Shown here: positions 12,070 to 23,459 of the stretch, piece after piece
Position numbering within the stretch: position 1 is the stretch's first letter
Layout: each line of letters starts with the position of its first letter
NCBI GenBank assembly: GCA_025769875.1
Contig: JAGFNK010000044.1
Location: 1 to 64,000, forward strand
Direction: 5' to 3'
Length of the DNA stretch: 64,000 nucleotides
Origin: Russula earlei
Lineage: Eukaryota > Basidiomycota > Agaricomycetes > Russulales > Russulaceae
The notes under the pieces: model-generated
What the model was told of the DNA's origin: nothing
The model's input: the letters and a program-made list of their open reading frames with translations, nothing else
Database searches by the model: none
Position numbers and translations under genes: made by a program

Positions 12070-12657
12070 TGTTAAGGCTCCAAAGTGCCTTAAATAAGAT
12101 CAATGGTCGCGTCTATAAACGCGTCCTACCAATGCAGATATGCTTGAGTCAAGCAAGCAATACTCGTGGAGGGGAAGGAGTGTTAGATCCTTCTAGAGTA
12201 TGACAACAAGATGAGAGGGGCTCTGCAGACGGGGTAGGAGTCAACTGTTTGGGATTGGCAAACTAAGTCGAGCTTAAGGCTCAACTGTTTCTACTGGAGG
12301 CTTTATATAGCCCTACAGGGATAAGGTTCATACTACTGTAGTACTGGTTGGTGCTATAGAAGCAAAAGGCAGCTCATAGAAGCGAGGTTGCTTCTATGTA
12401 AACGATCTCGGTGCTGGAAGCATTAAGTGCTTCCCCAATCAAGGAATCAACGTACGTGGCGGTACAGGAACATCTGGGACAGAAGCAATGCTACTCATTG
12501 CTTCTTCAGTACATCTTCTGAAAGATACGATCAACGCGCTCCGAATGTGATATCAAGGAACATAAACGATCAAGATCTGACGCACGCATAATGCAAACGG
12601 TGCAGTCCATAGTTCAGGTGTTCCGGCATCTTCCGGACCCCAAACCACTCGGTAACA
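12070..12657 (-). repeat. G3 5' LTR (family L3)
   Basis: 588 bp. On the minus strand TATATAA (first base 12309) lies 34 nt before AAGCTCGACTTA (12275 downward), which sits in the palindrome GTTGAGC-CTTAA-GCTCGAC. The latter is the predicted transcript start. Confidence 0.93.
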
Positions 12658-12662
12658 CACAA

Positions 12663-13037
12663 CCCTTGGTCTTCATGGGACCGGTTTCTTTCACTGCCCC
12701 ACTTCCACACAAACCAGATGGCTGCAGACTTAGTCCTGTGCCTCCGGAAACCCCACTAGATCCTAATACACCTAATTCACTTTACCTTACCCCTCTCACT
12801 CAGCCTGTTCCACACACTCTGCCACACCGCGTTCAGCCTGTGCGCCAAATCCACTTGTGCCAGCCTCACTCAGCATTGCCAGGACCATCCTTTGGTCCAC
12901 CGCATCCGCCCTCACCTAGGCGTCTTCAGCCTAATCTGCATCCTAATCCTAGATTCCTCACTTCTAATGCAAATGCAGGGGGGCGCCTATTGCATACGGC
13001 AGTATTAGTGACAGCAGAGGCAATCACTCCAGCTACA
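12663..13037 (+). pseudogene. C1 copia Pol linker, resumed after G3
   Basis: A proline-rich linker (LVFMGP, then RVQPVRQ and SALPGPSFGPP) matches C2 at 44250-44570, proving that 5487 and 12663 were adjacent before G3 inserted. Similarity stops after AEAITPAT, where C2 continues into reverse transcriptase and C1 switches to a gypsy fragment. Confidence 0.8.
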
Positions 13038-13749
13038 CCTCCCACTCCTAATGGAATTACCTTGTGGACACCAGGTGATTATCACCTCCCATTTCAGTAA
13101 TTCTGGCTCCTCGACACAGAAGACACGCATTGTCTCAGTGAGCTCCCTCTAGAGAAACAGTTCCCAATGGGAGAGGATTCCTTGTCGAAAGACCATTACC
13201 TCCTACTCCCCCTGATGCCTACATACCCTTGTTTACCAGTCATAATCCTACACCTATCATACCTCCCCAACCCTTTGCATCACCTTTTGTTGAATCCCCT
13301 GACAGTATCAACATTAGAAATACTGAACTACACTCCTATCTACCAGAACAATATTTCTTAGCCCTAAACCTACCTACATGGTCCAAGAGGGAACTACTTG
13401 AATTCAAGAACTATTGTACACAAGCTTGGTATTTAAGAACAACACACTTTGTAGTTTATCAACATCCCACCAGAGAGATAAACGACTTTGCTATTTCACC
13501 AGCAGAATTTGAAGGTACTTGTGGAAGACCCAAGTAGTCTTATCACAAAGTAGTATCACTGAAGAATACTCCCAAATCCACTTAAGAAAACACCAAGGAA
13601 GACCCGACACCATTTGACTGAAACCAGCCTACACCATAGCATATCCTTGGAACAATGGTCATTGGACTATAACTGTTGTCTAGATTTATGAGCACTAGAG
13701 GGAATCTTACCAAAGAAGAAGAAGATCAAGTCCCACTAGTATTCAAAAG
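13038..13749 (+). pseudogene. Gypsy Pol C-terminal extension fragment
   Basis: Proline-rich sequence leads into LHSYLPEQYFLALNLPTWS and TREINDFAISPAEF. The spacing and character resemble the G2 extension (REQLFSGILSPGDFRGF, then DPRFSEFHL). It is probably the 3' end of a third gypsy family that owns LTR L7, which follows directly. The junction with C1 at 13037 has no visible duplication. Confidence 0.5.
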
Positions 13750-14222
13750 TGTCACAAGTACTGGTCCTCGGACCAGACAGGCAACCGGACAAGCCTACCT
13801 GGACAAGCCTCACGATTCCCACACGTCCTTATGACTCAATCAGCCTCGCATGTACCACCACCTTCCAGCGTGTTCCAGTCTCAACTGCCCCATTGTTACT
13901 TCATGTTTGCTATTTGATATAGGACATACTGTCTATATAAACCTGTCATTAGAAGAGAACAAGCCCTAAGCTTGTTCTCTTGTGAATATCACTGGATTTG
14001 AGCTTCGAGACTGTAGGCTTGCAGGGAATCAAGCAATCGACTCAGAACTTCTTCTAAACCTCTAAGTCTTCTAATGCGAAGACATATCCATCGTATTTCC
14101 TCTCCGCGGTACACATTAGCCTTTGCTGTGTTGTCACCGAGATCCCCGAATATCATGAAGAACTCATCGTCTCGTTCGACTCTGTGCACACGACTCACGC
14201 GTGAAACGATTTGTCAGTGACA
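13750..14222 (+). repeat. LTR L7
   Basis: Starts TGTCACAAG and ends CAGTGACA. The start is confirmed by a related fragment on the minus strand ending at about 62604. It contains TATATAA at 13934 and a perfect 12-bp-arm palindrome at 13953-13981. I find no matching 5-bp duplication around it, so it may be a 3' LTR, a 5' LTR or a solo LTR with an eroded site. Confidence 0.65.
13934..13981 (+). promoter_or_regulatory. L7 core promoter: TATA plus palindrome
   Basis: TATATAA at 13934 lies 34 nt before AAGC at 13968. The start region is centred in AAGAGAACAAGC-CCTAA-GCTTGTTCTCTT, a perfect inverted repeat. Spacing equals that in the G2, G3 and L4 LTRs. Confidence 0.6.
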
Positions 14223-14462
14223 CCGCCCCCAGTTGGTGACAAAAAGCCTAAGCTACAACACCCAGGATCACCTGTTACTGAGGAAAATTTGCTGGAGTAT
14301 CTATCATCAACCACAGGAACCTTACAGAACCTTGGATATATGAAGATAATAACAATGAAGTCACTGTTGCACAAATTAAAGCAGGACTTACAGGAGCAGA
14401 AAACATTCAAGACTTCAACCCACTCAACCTCACTGGGACCTTCCAAAAGAAACCAGTAAAGT
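14223..14462 (+). pseudogene. Short lysine-rich gag-like fragment
   Basis: An open frame of about 80 codons with VGDKKPKLQHPG and a helical lysine/glutamine-rich end. It is flanked by LTR L7 and by the truncated L4 LTR. It is probably a leftover of a retroelement, and I do not recognise the protein. Confidence 0.35.
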
Positions 14463-15465
14463 GGAGCCATTCTAGAAAACATTAGGTATACTACATGTTA
14501 GGCCCCTTTTACAAACCAAGAATTCTTGAATCTTGAACTTGAACTTGGATTTCAGGATTTTCCAGGTGTGACAGGTGTGACAGGTGTGATGTAAGTGATA
14601 TGATGTATATAATAGATTAATATGCATTTTTTTCTGTTGTCATTTGCATATTTGCATATATGGGGTTACACATGATGTGTCAGCATCAAACTTGGAGTTG
14701 AGCAGTCCAACTCAAGCTCAACATCTAGGTGCTTGCAGCCCCATTTTCACCTAGAGCTGCACATACAAAATTTGCACAAAGATGTGCACCCACACATTGG
14801 TGACACATATTCTGCCTTAATGACATGCTTGCAATACCCCACTTGGAAGGAGTGGAAGGAAGGGTTAGAAAAAATATTTTACATATCACATGTAAACCTA
14901 GCAAATCACACCAAAAAATAACTCGTATTTGAAATGGACTCATATTAGTTTATTATGTCACTTACATCACACCTGTCATTCCCATCACTCCTGGAAAATC
15001 CCAAAATCCAAGTTCAAGTTCAAGATTCAAGAATTCTCGGTTGGTAAAAGGGGCCTTAGTGATTGCTTACTGGTTTGCTGACAGATACTAGGAAAGGATG
15101 ACTCACATGTGAGTCATTTCTGACATTCTCAAATTGCACTCTACAGTTTTGGATACTACTGGTTCTCAGCTATGTGCTCCCTGAGTTTCATATGAAACAG
15201 ATCAGCCATTATTGAGAACTCATATAAATACTCTGATGTACCAACAGTCAAGCCTTATGCTCAACTTACTCTTTTACAAGAAATAACTATCTTGTCAAGA
15301 CTCTCTAAAAAACAAAGTCATCACTCTAAGTGAAGGAGGCCCTTCTAATCTCTTACACCTACTCTTCCTGAGATAATATCAAAGGATTCAAAGTCTAGTG
15401 CTTGAACTATATCAAGCAACTCTTTCACTAAAGAGTCAGTAACAAGATCTGTGAAGATCTTAACA
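14463..15465 (+). repeat. LTR L4, 5'-truncated, carrying a MITE
   Basis: Matches the solo L4 LTR at 19374-19905 (opposite strand), from ATG-TTAGTGATTGCTTACTGG to GATCTTAACA. The first part of the LTR is missing, so no target duplication can be scored. TATAAAT at 15223 is 34 nt before ATGCTCAACTTA, in the palindrome motif. The following 15466-15480 (CTACAACAACAAAG) is not complementary to that start, unlike G2 and G3, so the interior may not belong to this LTR. Confidence 0.7.
14501..15055. mobile_element. Harbinger-type MITE, 555 bp, TSD TTA
   Basis: Terminal inverted repeats of about 75 bp start GGCCCCTTTTAC and extend through GAATTCTTGAATCTTGAAC on both ends. It is flanked by TTA at 14498-14500 and 15056-15058. 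Three-base TTA/TAA duplications are typical of PIF/Harbinger elements. There is no transposase, so it is non-autonomous. It interrupts an L4 LTR, whose sequence is continuous across it (ATG-TTAGTGATTGC). Confidence 0.88.
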
Positions 15466-15703
15466 CTACAACAACAAAGAAGTCAATTTCACTGCCAGAG
15501 AAGAACAGGCAATCCTAGGCACCACACCAAGTATCCAAAGCACCACTCCAGGACCTTCTACCTGATGGAATCCTCAACAACCAACCCCTCAGACAGTCAG
15601 TAGTGCTCCACAAGCACTTCCCCGAGCACAAACCCCAACAAGAATCCAACTACAAGGATCAGCTCCACCCATCATCACAACTGCAACACCCCCAAGCCCT
15701 ACA

Positions 15704-16640
15704 ATGTCTAACAATCCTCATCTTGTAGGAACTGCCCCTGAACCCTTTGATGGAAAGGCAGATAATGCAGAAGCTTTCTGGGCAGCTTTGGCAAATTATT
15801 ACTATATCAACAGCAACTCATTTATGGATGAAAGCAAGAAAGTTGCTGCAGCACTCACACACTTTAAAGTAGGAACCCCTGCCAGGGCATGGGCTAGAGA
15901 ACAGACCACTAAGGCCATGGCATGAACACCAGCAAACTATGGATTTTGGGATGATTTCAAGAAAGCCTTTTGCAGATCATTTTATCCCTGCTGAAGCAAA
16001 ATTGGCCTCTGCTAACATCATGCACACCTATTACCAGGGAAAATTACCATTTAACAAATGGTATCAGAAATGGTCACACCATGCATCACAAGCTACCACC
16101 AATGAGAAGATGAAGATGTATGCATTCAGGAAGAACATTGACCCAGCCTTGCATCAAAAGATATTGGGAATCATGCCAACACCAACTACACTTGCAGCCC
16201 TTGTCAAAGCAGCAAGAGAATTTGACAATCTATTACACCTATATAATTCCACAGCCTTTTGAGGAGGATGCTCTGTGTGTGCCTGAGGATTAAACACTCA
16301 AGGATTGGACAATCCACTGGAAATTAACTTGTGCCAAGGAGAACCTAACAAATGACCCTGGGAATCCAGAAGTGAAAGGAAACTGCTCACAGATGCAGAA
16401 AAAGAATTCCAATGCAAGAACAACCTCTGCTATTACTGTGGAAAGAAAAATCATATGGCAAACCAATGTAGAGCAAAGAAAGCAGCCCAAGGACACCAAC
16501 GACAAGGTTCTCACCCCCAAACAGTAAGAGCCACTACTATCCAAGATGAGAATGCCAAACCAATGCAAGAGGAACCAGTCCCTGTTGCATCATTAACAAC
16601 TTGGAGAGATGCACTTGCAGGACTTGATCCCTCACCCTAG
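15704..16640 (+). pseudogene. G4 Gag with zinc knuckle (decayed)
   Basis: Starts MSNNPHLVGTAPEPFDGKAD at an ATG. The capsid part includes FWAALANYYYIN, WAREQTTKAMA then a stop at 15922, and a frameshift near 15960 into ADHFIPAEAKLAS and KWYQKWSHHASQAT. The knuckle CYYCGKKNHMANQC (CX2CX4HX4C) lies near 16425. The N-terminal style EPFDGKADNAEAFW is usual for fungal gypsy Gag. Confidence 0.82.
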
Positions 16641-16769
16641 ATCTGCTCCTAGAGATTTTTAATTGGACCCCCTTCCACACCAAGAAGGGATGTGGTCCAA
16701 ATCAGTACAATACAGAGAGAAATCAATTACTCCAAAGCTTTTACCAAGAATATCCACTCCCTATCCATT

Positions 16770-18348
16770 GCCTTGAAAGTTACCCTTGTGGGGAAGACAA
16801 GTGGCAAAGAAATTGGTGCAAGAGCCCTACTTGACAGTGGGGCCAAAGGAATGATAATCCATGATTGATTTGCACAGAAACACCACCTGCACCTCCAAAC
16901 CATGTCCAAACCCTTGCCAGCACAAAATGTGGATGGAACACAGAATGCCCAATGGACTAATACACTTTAGCACCATCAAAAGACTTCGCATCTGAGCACA
17001 CACAGGCGCTACTCATGATGAACAGGCAGAATTCCTCATCACTAACATTGGAGACCATGACATCATCCTAGGAACAGATTGGTTATGACACCATAACCCA
17101 GATATCAATTGGGCAAACAATAAAATCACACTGAGGAACTGCCCCCAAACCTGCCTTACCACACACCCAAGTATAACTATTGCATCTGCATCTGGAATGC
17201 AGAATTACCCAATACGAGTGCTTACTTTCCCCAAGGAAGAAGAACCCAAGTTCACAAATGTTGCTGCACTAATCTTCCCAGATACTGAAGGATTATTGAA
17301 CCCATACATGAATGAACAAATCTACAATGCTTTTAGACTGGTAACAATTAACATACAAGCAAAATCAACAACATCTACCAAGTTAGCAACATCTGAAACA
17401 CCACAGAAGACACTAGACGAACTCATTCCCCCCCAATTCCTGAAATGGCGAAAGGTTTTTGATGAACAAGCTTCCCAACACCTTCCTGCTCACCAACCAT
17501 GGGACCATGCAATCAATCTGAAACCAGGGGCCACCTGACATGATTGTGGCATTTATCGACTTACTCCCAAGGAATTACAAGCCCTAAAAGAATATCTAGA
17601 TGAGCATTTGAAGAGAGGCACTATCTGACCATCAAAAGCAGCTATTGCCAGTCCATTCTTCTTTGTAGAAAAGAAAGGAGGAACTCTACAACCAGTACAA
17701 GACTACAGAGTCCTGAATACAGCAACTATCAAGGATGCATATCCACTACCACTGATCACTGAATTAATTGACAAACTCCAAGGAGCCCAATACTTCACCA
17801 AGTTTGATGTATGATGGGGATACAACAATATCTGCCTAAGAGAAGGCAATGAACACCTTGCAGCATTCAAGACACCATTAGGACTTTTTGAACCCCTGAT
17901 AATGACATTTGGCCTCTGCAATGCCCCAGCCACTTTCCAACATTTTATAAACACTATCCTAGCAGAATACATTGCCACTGAACAAGTTGTCATTTATCTA
18001 GATGATATATTAATCATGGCACAAACCCTGAATGAACTAGATGATTGGACACATAAGGTCCTAAAGACACTCCAAGACCATGACTTATATTTGAAACCAG
18101 AGAAGTGTGCCTTTCAACAAACCTCTATTAATTACCTAGGCATCAATATCTCCCAAGGACAAATATCCATGGATTGGGACAAGTCACTAGGCATTACAAA
18201 ATGGCCTACTTTGACCAACGTAACCAAAGTACAAGCATTTCTAGGATTCTGCAACTTCTATTGATGATTTATCCACCAATACTCATGGATGGCACAACCC
18301 TTGTTTAATTTAACAAAGAAAGAGAACCCCTTCAAATGGGAGGATGAC
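16770..18348 (+). pseudogene. G4 protease and reverse transcriptase (decayed)
   Basis: The protease motif ARALLDSGAKGMIIHD is near 16820, followed by a TGA. Then come NVDGTQN and the RT with [16 protein letters not shown]-stop-WGYNNI, FGLCNAPATFQ and VIYLDDILIM, near 17990. GFCNFY is followed by two consecutive TGA codons and FIHQYS near 18262, where YRRFI is the family consensus. That means CGACGA became TGATGA. The region ends at KWEDDC where an L5 LTR inserted. Confidence 0.85.
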
Positions 18349-19208
18349 TGTCAAGACTCACTGTTGAACAATCCAGTTCAAGAGCAAGGGATAAGTTTGA
18401 AGACAAGTTGATAGATGTCCAAGACAGCATGGGCAAGAAGTAAGGTCCAGAGCAGTACCAAGTACCAAAGAGGTATGGTTACTGGAAGTGTCGAGCAGTT
18501 AGGCAGGGAAGAGGCTAGAATGATCACAAGGGGACGGTCCTTAAAGGAGTATCCCAGGGGTAGAGAGTGCAGTCTGAAGACTGTCCACTACTTTATTGAG
18601 CGCTTATATACTGCAAGAGAACTGCCTAATAGGGAACAAGTCATAACCTTGTTATCAAGCACAATAGATGGATGAGTAAGAAGTCAGAGTGCACTTACTG
18701 TGAGCATGCTCATTCATGCTCAGTAAGCTGCTGAGTAAGAAGGCTTCTATTTATGAGCAAGAGCCTTTACTGTCCACATGTTCACTGCTTTAGTACACTT
18801 GCAAAGCACCTGATTCATTTACTGTCAGTTAGTTTAGGGCCAGTCATTTGAGGACTTGTAGTTTGGTTCAGGGAATAGAGTTGCCTATAAGGTCCCTTAT
18901 ATAGTTCTATTAGGGTCCTTAGAGTCGACCCTAATACTTCTATTAAGGTCCTTAGTATTGCTTTATAGTTCATTCTATGGTTATTAGAGTTAGTCTAATA
19001 ACATGTTGAAGGGTCTTTAGTATTATGTTAGTGCCTTTTGTAGAGCACTTAGAGTTGTCCTAAAGGGTCCTTAGGGAGGCTATAATACTGTCCTTTATTG
19101 CTAAAAGGGTTTCCACTAAGTGGGGCTTGCTGTATGTCAATTGTGCGGAGAATCGCTCATGCAACAATGCGTGCACAATATCGTGAACACCTCTACTCAC
19201 CCCTTTTG
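18349..19208 (-). repeat. LTR L5c, 3'-flank deleted
   Basis: Matches the 963-bp L5 LTR but lacks its last ~104 bp. G4 resumes at 19209 already inside RNase H (SNFAVGSILEQ), so about 100 bp of G4 is missing too. A single deletion removed the LTR edge and adjoining G4. Left flank ATGAC (18344-18348). Confidence 0.8.
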
Positions 19209-19373
19209 ACTCATCTGCAATGCAAGCAACTTTGCAGTTGGCTCAATTTTGGAACAACCTGATGAATGTAACAGATATCACCTGGTAGCCTATTTTTCAA
19301 AATCCTTGGACCCTGCACAACGAAATTAAATGATCTATGATAAAGAACTCCTTGCCATTGTCTCGTCCCTCTG
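19209..19373 (+). pseudogene. G4 RNase H, first piece
   Basis: Reads ASNFAVGSILEQPDE, then LVAYFSKSLDPAQRN, a stop, and MIYDKELLAIVSSLC, the usual gypsy RNase H core. It is cut at 19373 by a solo L4 LTR. Confidence 0.8.
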
Positions 19374-19905
19374 TGTTAAGATCTGCTTGATCTTTATTAC
19401 TGACTCTTAGTGAAAGAGTTGCTTGATATAGTTCAAGCACTAGACTTTAAATCCTTTGATATTATCTCAGGAAGAGTAGGTGTAAGAGATGAGAAGGGCC
19501 TCTTTCACTTAGAGCAATGACTTGGTTTTAGAGTTTTGACAAGATAGATATTTCTTGTAAAAGAGTAAGTCGAGCATAAGGCTCAACTCCTCAATACATC
19601 TGAGTATTTATACCATATCTCAACAACAGCTGATCTGATTTGTACAAAACTTGGGGAGCACATAGCTAAGACCCAATAGTATCCAATGACAAAATTTACA
19701 TTCCAAAAGCATCAGAAATGACTCACGCATGAGTCATTCTCTCCTAGTATCTGTCATCAGTCCAGTAAGCAATCACTAAGCATGAATCATCATATCTGTC
19801 AGCCACATTACTAAGCATCAATCAGCAAATCAGTAAGCAAACAGTAAGAAGAAATGAGTAAGCAAGCATAGGTAAGTAAACAGGAATACAAACTGAGTCC
19901 TAACA
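19374..19905 (-). repeat. Solo LTR L4, TSD CTCTG
   Basis: 532 bp flanked by CTCTG at 19369-19373 and 19906-19910. On the minus strand it runs TGTTAGGACTC to GATCTTAACA. It holds TATAAATACTC and the palindrome GTTGAGC-CTTAT-GCTCGAC. Confidence 0.92.
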
Positions 19906-19910
19906 CTCTG

Positions 19911-21511
19911 GCACTTCTGACACTACCTTGAAGGTGCTACACATCCTATTGATCTATGGATGGACCATAATGATTCGACATACTCCATGACAAAACAGAA
20001 ACTCACTTGACAACAGGCCCGATGGGCACTCCTTCTCAGCAATTTCAACTTCATTATCACTCATCATCCAGGAACCACAAACAAAGCAGATGGTCTGTCC
20101 AGGAGGCCAGACTTTAAAGAGGGGATACAAAATGAAAATGATGGAAAGGTGCTCCTAGACAACAAATATTTTAAAATCAGAGCAACACGCACCTCTGCTA
20201 CAGAACCAATTGGTGATCAAGATCTTCGACAACAACTACAATCTAGTAAAGACTACAATCCAGAAGTATCCAATGCATTAGCAATTATTATAAAGAATGG
20301 ACCAAGACAATTATCCAAGGGCCTACAAGACTGGAACTTTGAAGATGGACGAATATTATTTAAAGGAAAGGTCTACATCCTGAACAATGACACCCTATGA
20401 AAGAAAATTCTGAAACTACACCATGACTCTCTTGCCATAGGACACCCTGGCCAATGGAAAACTTATGAACTAATCAGTCAAAACTATTGGTGGCCAGGAA
20501 TGCTAACCTATGTCAAAAGTTATGTGGAGGGTTGTGCAATTTGCCAAAGCACAAAAAACCACCCAAAGACAGAAACACCCCTTGTACCAATTACACCAGC
20601 TGGAGAAGTATGGAAAAGCATTACCATGGACTTTATCATGGACCTACCAATTTCACAAGGCTTTGACAGCCTCCTAGTCATGGTAGATTGATTCAGCAAA
20701 GTGATAATCATTCATTACCCCTTGCCTGAAAAACAATCACAGCAGAAGAAATAGCAACACTAATCATGAATAATGTCTGGAGAAGAATAGGCCTTCCAGC
20801 TCAAATAATATCAGACAGAGGCCCTCAATTTGCAGCAAGGTTACTCAAGAACTATGGAAGAAATTAAATGTTAAAGTATCATTGAGTACTGCATACCACC
20901 CACAGACAGATGGAGAAACAGAACAAGTTAACCAAGAACTAGAACAATACCTACAAATATTTTGCAATTACCAAGCAGACAATTGGGCAGAACTAATTCC
21001 CTTTATGGAATTTGCACATAACACCAGACAACATAGTATGATGAATAAACCCCCTTTTGAGGTCTGGTATGGCTTTAACCCAACATTTGCCCCACCCCTT
21101 GCCTTTACATCAAAGTTCCCTGCAATCCAAGAATGATTGACAAGTCTAAACCAACTCAGAGAAGAAGTAGCCACGTCCCTGAAATGAGCAACTGAAATTA
21201 TGAAGCAATCAGGACCTCAATCCTTGACGCTTCACTTTAAAGAAGGAGATCTAGTGTGGTTGGAAGCCACAAACCTACGAACCACTCACCCAAAAGAAAA
21301 ACTAGCCCCTCAATGCTATGGACCATTCAAAGTCATCACTGCATATTCAGTAAATGTTCACCTCAAGTTACCAAAGTCTTGGAAGATACACCCAGTTTTT
21401 CACCATTCCCTGATTAAACCTTACAAAGAAACAATTGCCCATGGTCCTAGCTTCTCAAACCCACCACCTATACTAGTCAAAGGAGAAGAACAATACAAGG
21501 TAGAACAGATC
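19911..21511 (+). pseudogene. G4 RNase H end and integrase (decayed)
   Basis: RNase H ends with HHPGTTNKADGLSRRPDF. The integrase zinc part reads LHHDSLAIGHPGQWKT and CAICQST. The core reads ITMDFIMDLPISQGFD and VMVD-stop-FSKV, with frameshifts near 20730-20860, then TAYHPQTDGETEQVNQELEQ. The GPY/F part reads CYGPFKVI and IHPVFHHSLIKPY. It stops at YKVEQILN where L5a inserted; the chromodomain continues at 23465. Confidence 0.83.
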
Positions 21512-21516
21512 TTAAA

Positions 21517-23459
21517 TGTCATGAACCATTTCCCAGAGAGGGCACTTGCAGGACCCTTCCTTATGAGAGGAAACCCAGCCTCTATGGTGTCACCCTGTTC
21601 ACACAGACAAAAGGGGTGAGTGTCAAGACTCACTGTTGAACAATCCAGTTCAAGAGCAAGGGGTTAGTTTGAAGAGAGTCAATAGACATCCAAGATGGTG
21701 TGGGCGAAGAAGTAGAGTCCAGAGCAGTAACAAATACCAAAGAGGTATGGTTACTGGTAAGGTCAAGCAGGTATGCAGAGAAGAAGCCAGAATAGTCACA
21801 AGGGGATGGTCCTTAAAGGAGTATCCCAGGGATGGAGAGTGCCATAAACAAATGGACAGTCTGAGGACTGTCCATTACTTTATTGAGTGCTTACATACTA
21901 CAAGAGAACTGCTAAATAGGGAACAAGTCATAACCTTGTTATCAAGCACAATAGAGTGATGAGTAAGAAGTCGGAGTGCGCTTACTGAGCATGCTCAGTC
22001 ATGCTCAGTAATCTGCTGAGTAAGAAGGCTCCTCTTGATGAGTAAGAGCCTTTATTGTTCACATGTTTACTATCCTAATACACGTGCAAAGCACCTGATT
22101 CATTTGCTGTTAGTTAGTTTAGGGCCAGTCATTTGAGGACTTGTAGTTTGGTTCAGGGACTTTGGTTGCCTATAAGGCCCCTTATATAGTTCTATTAGGG
22201 TCTTTAGAGTCGACCCTAATACTTCTATTAAGGTCCTTAGTATTGCTGTATAGCTCGCTCTATAGTTATTAGAGTCAGTCTAATAACGTGTTGTAGGGTC
22301 TTTAGTATTGTGTTAGTGCCTATTATAGGGCACTTCTAGTCGTCCTAAAGGGTCCTTAGGGAGGCTATAATACTGTCCTTTATTGCTAAAAGGGTTGCCA
22401 TTAAGTGGGGCTTGCTGTATGTTGATTGTGCCAAGAATCACTCGCATGACAATGCACACGCGATATTGTGGACACCTCTACTCAACCCTTTTGTCTGTGT
22501 GAACAGGGTGACACCATAGAGGCTGTGTTTCCTCTTATAAGGAAGGGTCCTTCAAGGGCCCTCTCCAGGAAATGGTTCATGACAGTGAGTAGAGGTGTCC
22601 ACAATATTGTGTGCACATTGTCCCGCAAGCAATTCTTGGCACAATTGACATACAGCAAGCCCCACTTAATGGAAACCCTTTTAGCAATAAAGAACAGTAT
22701 TATAGCCTCCCTAAGGACCCTTTAGGACGACTCTAAGTGCTCTACAATAGGCACTAACACAATACTAAAAGACCCTACAACATGTTATTAGACTAACCCT
22801 AATACCTATAGAATGAACTATAAAGCAATACTAAGGACCTTAGTAGAAGTATTAGGGTTGACTCTAAGGACCCTAATAGAACTATATAAGGGGCCTTATA
22901 AGCAACTCTATTTCCTGAATCAAACTACAAGTCATCAAATGACTGGCCCTAAACTAACTAGCAGCAAATGAATCAGGTGCTTTGCACGTGTACTAAAGCA
23001 GTGAACACATGGACAATAAAGGCTCTTACTCATCAAGAGAAGCCTTCTTACTCAGCAGCTTACTGAGCATGACTGAGCATGCTCAGTAAGCATACCCCAA
23101 CTTCTTACTCATCCATCTATTGTGCTTGATAACAAGGTTACGACTTGTTCCCTATTTAGCAGTTCTCTTGTAGTATATAAGTGCTCAATAAAGTAGCAGA
23201 CAGTCTTCAGACTGTCCATTTGTTTATGGCACTCTCTATCCCTGGGATACTCCTTTAATAATAATAAGGACTGTCCCCTTGTGATCATTCTGGCCTCTTC
23301 CCTGCATGCCTGCTCAACTCTACCAGTAACCATACCTCTTTGGTATTTGGTACTGCTTTGGACTCTACTTCTTGCCCACACTGTCTTGGACATCTATCGA
23401 CTCATCTTCAAACTTATCCCTCACTCTTGAACTGGATTGTTCAACAGTGAGTCTTGACA
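21517..23459 (+). repeat. Solo LTR L5a, TSD TTAAA, split by L5b
   Basis: Starts TGTCATGAACC at 21517 and ends GTCTTGACA at 23459. Flanked by TTAAA at 21512-21516 and 23460-23464. Pieces 21517-21620 and 22590-23459 surround L5b. It has an extra TAATAA-like run near 23258. Confidence 0.9.
21621..22584 (-). repeat. Solo LTR L5b, nested in L5a, TSD GTGAG
   Basis: 964 bp in the orientation opposite to L5a, flanked by GTGAG at 21616-21620 and 22585-22589. The result is two long inverted copies of the same LTR next to each other. Confidence 0.92.

Larger units (their letters stand above)
5488..12657 (-). mobile_element. Ty3/gypsy element G3, full length with both LTRs
   Basis: Complete-length element of 7,170 bp on the minus strand, with 588-bp LTRs at both ends and 5-bp target duplication CACAA (5483-5487 and 12658-12662). 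Internal order on the minus strand: self-complementary PBS, gag with zinc knuckle, protease, RT, RNase H, integrase N-part, then a C-terminal extension with a second zinc knuckle. The two LTRs differ at only three sites that I saw, all CpG transitions, so it is fairly young. It carries stops in pol and an integrase deletion, so it is not autonomous. Confidence 0.93.
3560..13037 (+). mobile_element. Copia element C1, truncated, split by G3
   Basis: Ty1/copia element related to C2 (42170-55926). Gag, protease and integrase parts lie at 3560-5487. The sequence resumes at 12663 with the integrase-RT linker and stops at about 13037, where a gypsy fragment begins. The gap is exactly the gypsy element G3 with duplicated target CACAA. 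Both ends of C1 are missing: no LTR, reverse transcriptase or RNase H remains. Confidence 0.85.

Noticed and set aside
21616..22589. Direct or CRISPR-like repeat array
   Set aside because: The repeated blocks are nested LTRs with target duplications, not regularly spaced short repeats.
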